DNA from: Oscillatoriales cyanobacterium PMM_0080 | GTDB lineage: Bacteria > Cyanobacteriota > Cyanobacteriia > Cyanobacteriales > Microcoleaceae | Direction: 5' to 3' | DNA: 40,320 bases | Assembly: GCA_949127775.1 (NCBI GenBank) | Contig: CASBQF010000160.1 | Coordinates: forward strand, 1-40,320 | Shown: positions 7,457-16,006 of the stretch, piece after piece | Layout of the letters: the number at the start of each line of letters is the position of its first letter | How positions within the stretch are numbered: the first letter of the stretch is position 1 | Made by a program: the position numbers and the translations under genes | The notes under the pieces: generated by a model | Seen by the model: the letters and a program-made list of their open reading frames with translations, nothing else | Told to the model about the DNA's origin: nothing | The model's database searches: none

Positions 7457-9131
7457 ATCTAGGTAAACCTAGGTTCAAACTTCTACGGTGTAAGTTTAAG
7501 CAAATCTTCTTCTAGTGCGCGAACGCTTAAGAGCAGACCTCTTTGGGGTTGACCAGAAAACGACCGTTAGAAACGGTATAATAATCGTGTCTACGACTTA
7601 CTTTGCCGGATTGCTTGGTCTTTCTATTTAATTTGGCCCATTGAGTCCATACGTGCTTGTTCGAGTTCACCTCAACATAGGCGGTTATGGAGTCTGGGAG
7701 TTTTTCACTCAATCTCATACCTCTACGGGCAATTACCAAAGCGGCAGCTTCATCGCTAGCAAGTCCGTACATCTTGAGGTATTTGAATAAACCAATAATG
7801 CTTGTAAAGGCTGGATTGACTGCGATCAATTCAATTCCACGATTACTAAGGATTGAGTGCAATTGCTTGTAGAATTCGTTGTAAGCCCAACTCGAAAGCA
7901 TTCTAGCATACTTGCGATTTGTTTCGCCTAAACGCTGTTTCTTATCTGAAAAGTCTAATTCCTCACAAACAATAGGACACTGAAATTTTGTAGCCAACAC
8001 TGCCAACTGCAAGCAGGTATCAACAATTTGAGCCTGTTGTTTACCCTGGGGCAAACCTACCTGTAAAGGTATTTGATTTTTGGCTTTGAGATTGCCATCA
8101 GCATCAACATAAGCCCAACCAATTGAGCCTGGGTTCATGTCAATACCAATACAGCCATAAGCTCGATCAATAGATTGAGGCTTAACGGGACTTGGCGTAA
8201 AAGATACCGCTACTTTCCAGCTATTATTCTTTTTGAATAAATGCCAAGTCTTTGCACCGCAGGTCGGTAATCGGTTAATATTGCGATTAAAATCACCAAT
8301 CTCGGCTGAAACGCTTTTGCCAAAACTTGCTTCAAGACACGCTGGGACTCTAACCTTTAAGATAGAACCATTCCATTGAGCGATACCATTTCCTAGTGTT
8401 TCGTCTTTAGATCCCACCAAGAACACTTGATTGCCAGGTACAAATACCTTGATTGGTATTGCCTTTATGGTAGCAAGCTTATTCTGAACAAGAAAGAGTT
8501 TACGCTTTTTGTGATGAATTTGAAAGTGTAAATTTTGCCAGTTAGTTTTCTTATACTTGAGTGAACAAGACAAAGAAAATTCACAACGTGTTTTACTATT
8601 TTGCCAATTATTTTTGGAGTAAAACTTGTTGGCTGCTTGCAGTTTTTTTTCTGCCTTCCCCAACCATACTTTAATCGACTTTGCCTTACCCGTTAATGTT
8701 TTGATGTGCAATGAACGATGTTCTTTGGCACTGTCAACCTTACCTTTAGCGTAGGCAATGACCCCATTTGCGTGACGCTTGTTAATGGAGTAGGTCGATT
8801 GGAGGTGACTGTGACCTTTTGATTTATTGAATTTGGCACAAGTCAATAGTTGAGCAACCGTTTCAATTACAGCCAGCCTAAAGATAGAGGCAAAGGCGGT
8901 TAAAAACATCTCCATCTGACTGAAGCCCAAAGCATTCAGTTCTGATTCGGGAGTGGGTAGTCCTTTGATGTAGGTTAGGGATGGCATTGATTCGACCTCT
9001 CAATGTGGTTATATCTGTTCAGATCAAAATCTTAGAAGTGTGTCCTTTAATTCCGCTAATTCCCCAATGATGATTAGTCTGTCCATGTCATGCCTAGAAT
9101 TTGTTCCCTAAATCCTAGGTAAATCTAGGTA
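7457..9131 (-). mobile_element. IS200/IS605-type (TnpB-only) element
   Basis: One TnpB-like gene is flanked by two closely related small palindromes: CTAGGTAAACCTAG at 7459-7472 and CCTAGGTAAATCTAGG at 9114-9129. IS200/IS605 elements end in subterminal hairpins rather than classical inverted repeats, so these probably mark the right (7457) and left (9131) ends. There is no TnpA transposase, so the element would move only with TnpA supplied in trans, or is immobile. Exact termini and cleavage sites cannot be fixed by eye. A guide (omega) RNA would be expected on the minus strand over the end of the gene and the right end. Confidence 0.55.
7527..8987 (-). CDS. TnpB-like RuvC nuclease (IS605 OrfB-related) lacking the zinc finger
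   Basis: 486 residues. The C-terminal half carries all three RuvC motifs: GIDMNPGSIGW (Asp283), VCEELDF (Glu342/343) and SDEAAALVIARRG (Asp412). The N-terminal half is Lys-rich and probably RNA/DNA-binding. In ordinary TnpB a four-cysteine zinc finger lies between the second and third motifs; here residues 389-411 (NPAFTSIIGLFKYLKMYGL) contain no cysteine. TnpB proteins are RNA-guided DNA endonucleases that promote retention of IS200/IS605 elements. Catalytic residues are intact, so this is not a nuclease-dead repressor by this test. It fits the databases' 'TnpB-related accessory protein' group. Confidence 0.85.
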   Translation of the reverse strand: MPSLTYIKGLPTPESELNALGFSQMEMFLTAFASIFRLAVIETVAQLLTCAKFNKSKGHSHLQSTYSINKRHANGVIAYAKGKVDSAKEHRSLHIKTLTGKAKSIKVWLGKAEKKLQAANKFYSKNNWQNSKTRCEFSLSCSLKYKKTNWQNLHFQIHHKKRKLFLVQNKLATIKAIPIKVFVPGNQVFLVGSKDETLGNGIAQWNGSILKVRVPACLEASFGKSVSAEIGDFNRNINRLPTCGAKTWHLFKKNNSWKVAVSFTPSPVKPQSIDRAYGCIGIDMNPGSIGWAYVDADGNLKAKNQIPLQVGLPQGKQQAQIVDTCLQLAVLATKFQCPIVCEELDFSDKKQRLGETNRKYARMLSSWAYNEFYKQLHSILSNRGIELIAVNPAFTSIIGLFKYLKMYGLASDEAAALVIARRGMRLSEKLPDSITAYVEVNSNKHVWTQWAKLNRKTKQSGKVSRRHDYYTVSNGRFLVNPKEVCS

Positions 9132-9239
9132 TTTTGGTAACAGTCAGGAACCCCCTTTCGGCCGGATACAGGTGTAGACACTGCCGAAATTAGAGCGCTT
9201 TTTTTTAGGTAGGTCGCATCATTGTGCGCTATCAGGGGG

Positions 9240-9488
9240 TAGGTTTGTCAATGTTGTGAAATGTTACAAACTCGTTTATGTAAAAAAAAGATTTACGCAA
9301 TAATCAGCCTTTAAGAGCATTTTTTGTTACATAAATTTATATTTTGGGGATTTGAATGAGCGATTGAGCAGTAGGTGAACGAAATCCCCAATTCCGCAGC
9401 AAGCTCCGACAGTGCCGTTAATTTCTGTGGAAAACTTGATCGAATCTGTGGAAAACCTCAGACTTGCCTGTGGAAACGCTGTGGAATA
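9240..9488. other. Candidate DnaA-binding region / possible replication origin
   Basis: Four sites on one strand match or nearly match the cyanobacterial DnaA box TTTTCCACA (seen here as its complement TGTGGAAAA): 9426-9434 and 9447-9455 exact, 9469-9477 with one change (TGTGGAAAC) and 9480-9488 (TGTGGAATA). Their spacing is 21, 22 and 11 bases, close to two, two and one helical turns, so all face the same side. An AT-rich tract (about 9255-9350) lies beside them, as a duplex-unwinding region would. dnaA and dnaN are not in the window. A DnaA-titration or regulatory site is an alternative. Confidence 0.45.
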
Positions 9489-9535
9489 TTTAAGGAAAAG
9501 TCAGGGAAAAAATAAGAATTGCAAAGGGAAGCAGT

Positions 9536-9561
9536 TGTCAGTTGACAGTTGACAGTTGACA
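9536..9561. repeat. Heptamer repeat GTTGACA
   Basis: Three and a half tandem copies of GTTGACA. The same heptamer or its complement is repeated at 18659-18695 and 32638-32668, and a variant (GTTAACT) at 35866-35902. Confidence 0.8.
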
Positions 9562-9663
9562 GGGAAGCAGTCAGATTTCATTAATCATTGGTGATTAGTC
9601 ATTGGTGTTTTCAGCCCTCTGCCTTCAGCCCCCAACATCCATCCGCTACATCCGTTAAATCCG

Positions 9664-11184
9664 CTACATAATCCGTTGCCGAACTTCCTTCACGTGCCAT
9701 TCTGTGGCTTTTTGGCGGATGGTTGCCAATTCTTGGGGCGGCATTTTGTCCAGGTTGGCTAGGATAAAGCTCATACGACCGATCGACTGAAGCTTCTCTC
9801 GATGGCGCGCCAGGAAGTCCCAATAGAAAAAATTGAACGGACAGGCGTTGTCGCCCGATCGTACTTGGCGATCGAACTTGCACCCACCACAATAATCGCT
9901 CATCTTATTGATGTAATTCGCAGACGCAGCATAGGGTTTCGATGCCAACACACCGCCGTCAGCAAACAAACCCATACCCAGCACATTAGTCTGCATTACC
10001 CAGTCGTAAGCATCAATAAACGCACTGTGGAACCAGTTTTCTAGCTCCTGGGGCGAGATTCCCGCAATTAGACCAAAATTGCTCAAAATCATCAACCGCT
10101 GGATGTGGTGCGCGTAACCGCTGTCTTCGACTTGAGTTAAAACTTGGTGCAAACAGTTCATATCAGTTTTGCTAGCATCCCAAAAAAACTCCGGCAGCGG
10201 CTGAGTGTGGTTGAACCAATTCTTCTGAAAATAATCAGCATCCACATAAAAATACACACCACGAATGTATTCTCGCCAGCCGAGAACTTGGCGGATAAAA
10301 CCTTCAACACCATTTAAATCTAAGTCATTATCGAGGTATGCCGTTTCGGCGGCTTCAATAACTTCTAAAGGATGCAGCAAGCCCAGATTGAGATACGGAG
10401 AAATCAGGGAATGCCACATTGTTTCCTCACCCGTTACCATCGCATCTTGATAAGGGCCAAAAGTTGGCAGACGCCGTTCAATGAAATTATCTAATACTTG
10501 CAATGCTTGCTCTCGCGTCACCCCCCAGCGAAAAGGTTCAACATCTCCGTAAGTTGGGAAAGATAGAGATTTAACTTCTTCGATAACTTCTTGAGTTATG
10601 GCATCCGGCTCAAACGAGAGAGCCTTCGGTGTATTCAGTTTGCCTTTTGGTGGCTGGCGATTTTCTTTATCAAAATTCCACTTGCCTCCGACAGGTTTAC
10701 TACCATCCATTAAAACTTGGAAATGCTTCCGACTGGCTCGATAGAAGTCTTCCATTAACAAACGTTTGCGGCTGGATGCCCAATCTTTGAATTCCGTTTC
10801 TGTCCACAGAAATTGATTGTTGGGAACGATCGTCAATTTGCAGGGAAGTTGCAAGTTTTGAATGAGCTGTAAAAAAGGTCGATCGTTCGGCGCCATCACC
10901 CGCAATTCGGTGATATTGTGAACTTCAATCCAAGCTTTAAGAGGTGTTTCAAAGTCGCCAGATGTTGTGTAAGTGACTTGGCAGCCTGCGCCGCGCAATT
11001 CTTCAGCAAAGTGTCGCATTGCCGACCAAATTAATACTAATTTTTGTCGGTGGTAGGGACGCTCTTGAACGTGCTGCCAAGATTCAATTAAAATTACGGG
11101 TAGGGAAGATTTATCATCCGCACTGGCTATAGCAGCTTGGTTCTGCCAAAGTTGATCGCCCAATATCCAAACGCCAACAGTCAT
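9664..11184 (-). CDS. FeS-cluster bacterial photolyase/cryptochrome (PhrB/CryB type)
   Basis: 506 residues. The N-terminal alpha/beta domain (MTVGVWILGDQLW) and C-terminal FAD-binding helical domain match the photolyase-related family that includes Agrobacterium PhrB, a (6-4) DNA photolyase. Four cysteines, Cys344, Cys432, Cys435 and Cys448, have exactly the 88/3/13 spacing of the [4Fe-4S] ligands I recall for PhrB (350, 438, 441, 454), in the contexts DMNC, YCGGC and NACPFN. It should repair UV lesions using blue light, or act as a light sensor. It is monocistronic, with no partner gene nearby. Confidence 0.9.
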   Translation of the reverse strand: MTVGVWILGDQLWQNQAAIASADDKSSLPVILIESWQHVQERPYHRQKLVLIWSAMRHFAEELRGAGCQVTYTTSGDFETPLKAWIEVHNITELRVMAPNDRPFLQLIQNLQLPCKLTIVPNNQFLWTETEFKDWASSRKRLLMEDFYRASRKHFQVLMDGSKPVGGKWNFDKENRQPPKGKLNTPKALSFEPDAITQEVIEEVKSLSFPTYGDVEPFRWGVTREQALQVLDNFIERRLPTFGPYQDAMVTGEETMWHSLISPYLNLGLLHPLEVIEAAETAYLDNDLDLNGVEGFIRQVLGWREYIRGVYFYVDADYFQKNWFNHTQPLPEFFWDASKTDMNCLHQVLTQVEDSGYAHHIQRLMILSNFGLIAGISPQELENWFHSAFIDAYDWVMQTNVLGMGLFADGGVLASKPYAASANYINKMSDYCGGCKFDRQVRSGDNACPFNFFYWDFLARHREKLQSIGRMSFILANLDKMPPQELATIRQKATEWHVKEVRQRIM

Positions 11185-11434
11185 TTTATTTTTTTACCCT
11201 GAAATTTTACTTTTGCTTTTCATGATGGTTGTCTGTCACTTCAGAAAACTTTATTCGCTGAAAATTCACAACTCAAAATTCATATTTTTTGAGGTGCTTC
11301 CGAGAACTTACTTGAGCATAACATTGATTTCCAAAGATAGGGACATCCACCACCAAATTTAAATCTAATGTCGGTATATTCTTCAGATGTTAATAGTTTA
11401 TTCAGCGTCTCTACAAAGAAAAATAACCAAAGCA

Positions 11435-11495
11435 CAGGGGATTTAAACCCCCACCTTTAGGTGGATTGTTTTTAGGCTGAGGCTTAAATCCCCTG
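11435..11495. repeat. Nested palindrome, possible insertion-element relic
   Basis: Perfect 12-bp arms (CAGGGGATTTAA / TTAAATCCCCTG) enclose a second 5-bp hairpin CCACC-TTTA-GGTGG (11451-11464). It lies next to a truncated methyltransferase gene. It may be the end of a lost IS200/IS605-type element. The rest of 11185-11532 holds nothing I can name. Confidence 0.45.
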
Positions 11496-11532
11496 CCTAA
11501 AAACTTCGCACTCATCTGTCAAATTTCAACTG

Positions 11533-11990
11533 TTAAACCAGGTTTTTCAAATAGCCGTGATATGGTGTGGAAATAATTAGACTTCCCCCCGGATGGAGGC
11601 ATTTTTTAGCAGATTTTGCTAGTTCGTTAGGATAAAATAAGTGTTCGATTACTTCAATGGCTAAGACAACATCAAATGAGTGCAGCATATCGGTATCGGG
11701 GAGTTCGTAAATATCTGAAAATAAAAAACTGACACTCAGGGAAACTTTGACTGGAGATGGCAATTCCGGTTGCAGAAGTGTCAACGCCGACAACTTCGCA
11801 GCCTTGCTCTGCGATGACGTGACTGAGGCTACCATTACCGCAGCCGAGATCCAACACTCGGAGTTTTGTCTGGCTGGCATCAGTCAAGTGTCGCCAGCAT
11901 TTTTAACAGGGGAGATATCAAATAAGCATGATGATATCTGGGACGGTTGTTTGTGTAATAATAGGTATAATTGCTGGAGTTTTTTTTCAT
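11533..11990 (-). pseudogene. Class I SAM methyltransferase, frameshifted and truncated
   Basis: Reading down from ATG 11990: frame 1 gives an N-terminus MKKNSSNYTYYYTNNRPRYH and runs to LATLD then stop; a shift by one base restores ASQTKLRVLDLGCGNGSLS (motif I of SAM-dependent methyltransferases) and VGVDTS; a second shift near 11690 gives FSDIYELPDTD...FDVVLAIEVIEHLF and HPGGSLIISTPYHGYLKNLV before a stop. All parts are collinear with a UbiG-like methyltransferase of about 240 residues, but the last third is missing. Two frameshifts plus truncation make it a pseudogene unless they are assembly errors. A palindromic relic follows at 11435-11495. Confidence 0.8.
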
Positions 11991-12628
11991 CGATTAAGCT
12001 AGGGCGACTATTGCCGAGACCGCAATTTTAAGAAAATTTTACGAAGCGTGGGTGCACTGTTTGGGGCAGTGTTCGCCATTTGCTGGGTTGTGAGAGTCGA
12101 TCGACTCAATGTTTGACAGGTCAATTGTTGTCGCTGAATCGGATGTCAAAAGAAATCTTTCACAGGGCGCAAAATCTCGAATCGCCCATTTGACGAGGCA
12201 TCTCTCGAAGGCATTCGCCAAGAAAAAGCCCGAAACAGAACTTTTGGCTTTTTGTTTCAGCCCCAGATCCCATCCACGCGATTCTAGCTTCAACCAAGTC
12301 CGGTCTGTCAACCCGAGGCTTTTTTAGGGCTGTCCGATTTGGCAGGGCAAGGGATGGGGTGGAACTCGATCGCCAGATTGAGGATAAAAGTGTGACTGAA
12401 ATCACAGGCATTTGCCAAATAAATTGCTCATCATTTTTAAGTCAAGACACTTAGAATCAAAATTAATACAGTATTAATACAGTGGCTTCTATAATTGTGT
12501 TTAAATGTTGTTTTGAAGCTGTGTTGTCCTGTCAGCAGAGTGCCCTAGACAAATTCGCGCTTTCAGTCTGGTTGATGGCAGTATGGTCGCTGTTGGATGT
12601 TGCACCTTAATTTAGTTAGATATGTCCT
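11991..12628. other. Gene-poor gap of about 640 bases
   Basis: Open frames here (for example 12109-12327 plus strand) lack ribosome binding sites, family features or protein-like composition. A small direct repeat (TTAATACAGT twice) lies at about 12465-12485. The promoter of the downstream kinase must be in this gap, but I cannot place it. Confidence 0.4.
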
Positions 12629-14662
12629 ATGGTTAAGTTAGGTCAATCCTCCTTTCGCCGTATTTTACTGTCGCGGATTTTGTTGCTCAGCGTACCTGTT
12701 CTACTGGTGGGGGAGTATGTTACCTATCGCAAGGCACGCTCGACGCTTCTGGAAAGTGCTCGTCAAAACTTGACAGAAAGTGCCGTCAGAAAAGCAGAAA
12801 CTATTGAACAGTGGGCTAAATCCCTGAAGTCGAATCTGATCGGCGCTTCGGAAAACTCGATGTTGCAGTCTGTAAATCCGAAGGATTATCAAAAGTTTAT
12901 CGCGCAATTAGGGCAGCGGTTGCCAGCCCAGGTTGATTGCTTGCAATTGACTAATTTACAGACAAATCAAGTGATAGCAAGCACTTGCGGACAGCAGCCG
13001 ATTCAGTCGTTGCCTGCCAATTTTTGGGCACCAGTGCAGCAGCAGCAAACACTGCTAGACGACAAGAGCGTTTATATCAGTCTGTCGTGGCCGAATCAGC
13101 GAGAGGGCAAAGCCAACGGTAAGAAGGTGGCTTCACGTGCTGAGGATTTCCCAGATGCGGGCAAAGAAAACCGTGATTCTCAGGTGAGTTTGGTTTTGAG
13201 CGCCCCTGTTTACATTCGTCGGGGCAACAGCCGACAGTTGAGTTATGCTTTGAGTTTGCAGTCAGCTTTGCCAGTGCAAACCAGCGCTCCCAAGGGTTCT
13301 CTAGCCGGCTACACGGTGGCTATCGACCAAGATGGGACAATTTTGGCGCACCCAAATATCAACCGCGTGGGCCGCAATATCGACGCCGAGGCAGATGCCG
13401 ATCGACTAAAAAGCATTGTCAGAAGGGCGATGGCTGGCGGACAAGCTTTTCTCCACCTATTTTCCTTTGAAAGAAATGGTGTGGAATTGCTAGCAGGATA
13501 TGCTGCTATTCCGAGTCCTTCAACTAAAAAGGAAAATAGCAAGTGGATTATTTTAGCTGTCTCTCGTTTAGATTATGCTCTATCAGGTTTAGAAGAAATT
13601 CAGCAAGTTTTATTTCATTTAATTGTGGGTTTGGTTGCTGCTAGTATCGTGGCGACGTTATATCTGTCTCGTGACTTGGCGCGTCCTTTGGAAAAGCTGA
13701 GAGACTACGCGCTGAAAGTGGATACAGAAGCACCGCAAGCAGTGCCACAAAATTTCCAAATTAGGGAATTCAATCAACTATCAGAAGCACTCAACAGCAT
13801 GGTGCAAAGCCTCAGATACAGGGCTAAAGCATTGGAAGTTGCCACCAAGGAAGCGCAAGTTGCCAATCAGTTGAAAAATGAATTCCTGGGCAATATTTCT
13901 CACGAATTGAGAACACCGCTCAACGGAATTATTGGTTTTATTCAAATTGTGCGGGACGGCTACTGCGATGACAGAGAAGAAGAGATGGAGTTTTTACAGC
14001 GAGCCCACGACTCGTCAATGCAATTGCTGAATATTATTAATGATATTTTGGACATTGCTAAAATAGAAGCTGGCACATTCTCCTTGATGTTAGAAGTCGT
14101 TGATATTACTCAGGTACTTGAAGACGCAATTGATTTGCAAGCACCTCAAATTCAGGAAAAAGGTTTGAAGTTAAGCTTGCCAGAACCTCATGAGCCGATT
14201 ATTGTTAATGCCGATCCAGAGAAGCTAAAACAGGTTTTTTTAAACGTGTTGAGCAATGCCGTTAAGTTTACAAAATTGGGCAGTATTACTATATCTGTGC
14301 GCATCGAATCTAGTAAAAATTCTCCTAGTAACGGCAGTGCCGAAAGTGCGATCGCCAACAGTGAAAATGATTGGGTGGTGGTGACAATTGAAGATACTGG
14401 AGTTGGTATAGATCCCGAACAACAGCAAAAATTGTTTCAACCTTTTGTAATGGCTGATGGTTCTACAACTCGCGAGTTTGGTGGTAACGGTTTAGGCTTG
14501 GCTATCTCCCGAAGGATAATGGAATCTATGATCGGAAGCATTACCCTAAACAGCGCTGGTGTAAATCAAGGTACTGCGGTGATGATTTCTTTGCCTGTTA
14601 ATCAGCAGTCAAGTTTTTATTTTCACAGCCAGGACTTGGGTAACGAAAAATGGAAATTTTAG
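12629..14662 (+). CDS. Membrane sensor histidine kinase (Cache-HAMP-HisKA-HATPase)
   Basis: 677 residues. A first transmembrane helix (about 12-31) and a second (about 327-347) enclose a periplasmic region of about 290 residues with a Cache-like end (GYTVAIDQDGTILAHPN, 228-244). HAMP follows at about 348-400, then HisKA with His425 in GNISHELRTPLNG, and the ATPase domain with the N-box (FLNVLSNAVKFT), EDTGVGID and FGGNGLGLAISRR. It autophosphorylates on sensing an external ligand and passes phosphate to a separate regulator; there is no receiver domain and no adjacent regulator gene. Residues 160-185 form a charged insertion without homology I can name. Confidence 0.9.
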   Translation: MVKLGQSSFRRILLSRILLLSVPVLLVGEYVTYRKARSTLLESARQNLTESAVRKAETIEQWAKSLKSNLIGASENSMLQSVNPKDYQKFIAQLGQRLPAQVDCLQLTNLQTNQVIASTCGQQPIQSLPANFWAPVQQQQTLLDDKSVYISLSWPNQREGKANGKKVASRAEDFPDAGKENRDSQVSLVLSAPVYIRRGNSRQLSYALSLQSALPVQTSAPKGSLAGYTVAIDQDGTILAHPNINRVGRNIDAEADADRLKSIVRRAMAGGQAFLHLFSFERNGVELLAGYAAIPSPSTKKENSKWIILAVSRLDYALSGLEEIQQVLFHLIVGLVAASIVATLYLSRDLARPLEKLRDYALKVDTEAPQAVPQNFQIREFNQLSEALNSMVQSLRYRAKALEVATKEAQVANQLKNEFLGNISHELRTPLNGIIGFIQIVRDGYCDDREEEMEFLQRAHDSSMQLLNIINDILDIAKIEAGTFSLMLEVVDITQVLEDAIDLQAPQIQEKGLKLSLPEPHEPIIVNADPEKLKQVFLNVLSNAVKFTKLGSITISVRIESSKNSPSNGSAESAIANSENDWVVVTIEDTGVGIDPEQQQKLFQPFVMADGSTTREFGGNGLGLAISRRIMESMIGSITLNSAGVNQGTAVMISLPVNQQSSFYFHSQDLGNEKWKF

Positions 14663-14699
14663 AAGTTATGAGTTATTTTCTCAATCTAAAATCTCAAAT

Positions 14700-15818
14700 T
14701 TAAAATGGTATTAGGGGCTTTCCGCCGAGTTCGAGGGATTTGCTCAAAGTGCTGAGAATGCGGATTAATTCGACGGAAGCAGAGCCGGAAGAGGTGGGAC
14801 AGGGGGTATTTGTGTGCACGCAGTTGAGGAAGCGATCGCACACTCGCCGCAGCGGTTCTACTGGTTCTAAATTCAATACTTCGCGGTGTCTGAGGCCTTT
14901 TGGCTGCGGTGCGATCCTCTTCGTTGGCGTAGCCCCCGTAGGGGCGGGCTTTGCGATCGCACTTTCAAAGTAATTATCCTCCTCGTCGCCGAAATTGGGA
15001 TTACCCCGCTGCAAAATCAGCGGAGTTTCTGGCGACATTTCATCAAAAATCAAAGTTCCTAAACTACCAACAACGGTTAAGCGGCGTTGTTTGTCGGGAT
15101 TTAGCCAGCACAGGTGAATGAATGCTTGAAATCCGTCGGGATAAGTCAGTGTTACCCAAACTAAATCTGCTAATCCTTCTGCTTGATTTATCTCTTCTTC
15201 CGCCTGACTTATGATTTCTGCTTTCGGAAATACAGTGCCGATCGCCTTTACTTGAATTGGGGTTTGTCCCAACCAAGTATTGAAAATAGCTATATCGTGA
15301 ACGGCCAAGTCCCAAAGGGCATCAACATCGTGCCGCACCGGTTCAGAATGCGTGCGCTGGGCGTAACCGTAGCGCAATTTGCCGAGTTGATGCTGCTGAA
15401 TAATCGTTTGGCCGCGATCGACTGCTGGATGAAACAGATAAGTATGATCGACGAAGAGTTGCCGCTGCTGTTTTTCGGCTAATTCACAGAGTTCTATGGC
15501 TTCACTGAGGTTAAGGGCGAGGGGTTTTTCTACTAAGACGTGGTAGCCTTGTTCCAGGGCTGTTGCTGCGAGGGTGTAGTGTGTGGAAGCTGGAGTGGCG
15601 ATCGCCACAGCATCTAGTCCCGGCAATCCTTCCAGTTGTGACCAATCGGTAGTTAGAATCACCGAATCATCGAGATTAAACTGTTTTTTGACGGCCGCCA
15701 ATGAATCTCGATTCTGGTCTATCACTGCTAAAATTTCGCTGTTGGGATGTTCGATAAAGTTGCGAATTAAGTTAACTCCCCAGCGCCCCGCACCCAATAC
15801 AGCTATTCCGATTTTCAT
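14700..15818 (-). CDS. Gfo/Idh/MocA-family NAD(P)-dependent oxidoreductase
   Basis: 372 residues. An N-terminal Rossmann fold (IAVLGAGRWGVNLIRNF, 4-20) is followed by VATPASTHYTLA, HVLVEKPLALNLSEA (the EKP motif) and the C-terminal substrate domain. The family oxidises or reduces sugars and related compounds; similar genes are often in surface-polysaccharide loci, but no such genes adjoin it here. About 25 residues near 285-310 (IAKPAPTGATPTKRIAPQPK) look foreign to the fold. They are encoded by an interspersed repeat-like stretch (about 14898-14962, GCGTAGCCCCCGTAGGGGCG). The stop lies within an A/T heptamer repeat shared with the convergent kinase gene end. Confidence 0.85.
   Translation of the reverse strand: MKIGIAVLGAGRWGVNLIRNFIEHPNSEILAVIDQNRDSLAAVKKQFNLDDSVILTTDWSQLEGLPGLDAVAIATPASTHYTLAATALEQGYHVLVEKPLALNLSEAIELCELAEKQQRQLFVDHTYLFHPAVDRGQTIIQQHQLGKLRYGYAQRTHSEPVRHDVDALWDLAVHDIAIFNTWLGQTPIQVKAIGTVFPKAEIISQAEEEINQAEGLADLVWVTLTYPDGFQAFIHLCWLNPDKQRRLTVVGSLGTLIFDEMSPETPLILQRGNPNFGDEEDNYFESAIAKPAPTGATPTKRIAPQPKGLRHREVLNLEPVEPLRRVCDRFLNCVHTNTPCPTSSGSASVELIRILSTLSKSLELGGKPLIPF
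14898..14962. repeat. Interspersed repeat inside the oxidoreductase gene
   Basis: A GC-rich stretch containing GCGTAGCCCCCGTAGGGGCG and ending TTTGCGATCGCAC has the look of an intergenic cyanobacterial repeat rather than coding DNA, yet it keeps the reading frame. Confidence 0.5.
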
Positions 15819-15918
15819 TGATCATAATTTCAAAAATCGCACATAAATTATAGCATATTTGGAAATTTATTTAGGTTCTTTAATCAAAAAAATAGTTATA
15901 AAAAATCCCATAAACTAG

Positions 15919-15975
15919 GTTTGTAGTGAGGACTTTAGTCCTTAAGGGGAAGGACTAAAGTCCTCACTACGAACC
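15919..15975. repeat. Long palindrome GTAGTGAGGACTTTAGTCC
   Basis: Arms of about 25 bp (right arm complementary to the left apart from one position) with a 6-base loop, in the gap between rnc and the MocA gene start. The stability suggests a repeat-family hairpin; it could also end the oxidoreductase's antisense transcripts. Confidence 0.7.
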
Positions 15976-16006
15976 CTGTTTCTTACAATTTTTTTTGAAT
16001 TCCCAA

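Noticed and set aside
7527-8987. TnpB-like protein as a Cas12k or other CRISPR effector
   Set aside because: No CRISPR repeat or Tn7-like genes are nearby, the RuvC residues are intact (Cas12k has lost them), and the CRISPR array is 30 kb away.
9240-9660. A tRNA or small RNA gene in the 9 kb gap
   Set aside because: No cloverleaf or conserved RNA signature was recognisable.
12039-12411. Several 70-90 residue frames in the 12 kb gap
   Set aside because: No ribosome binding site, no conserved motif, and the frames overlap each other on both strands.
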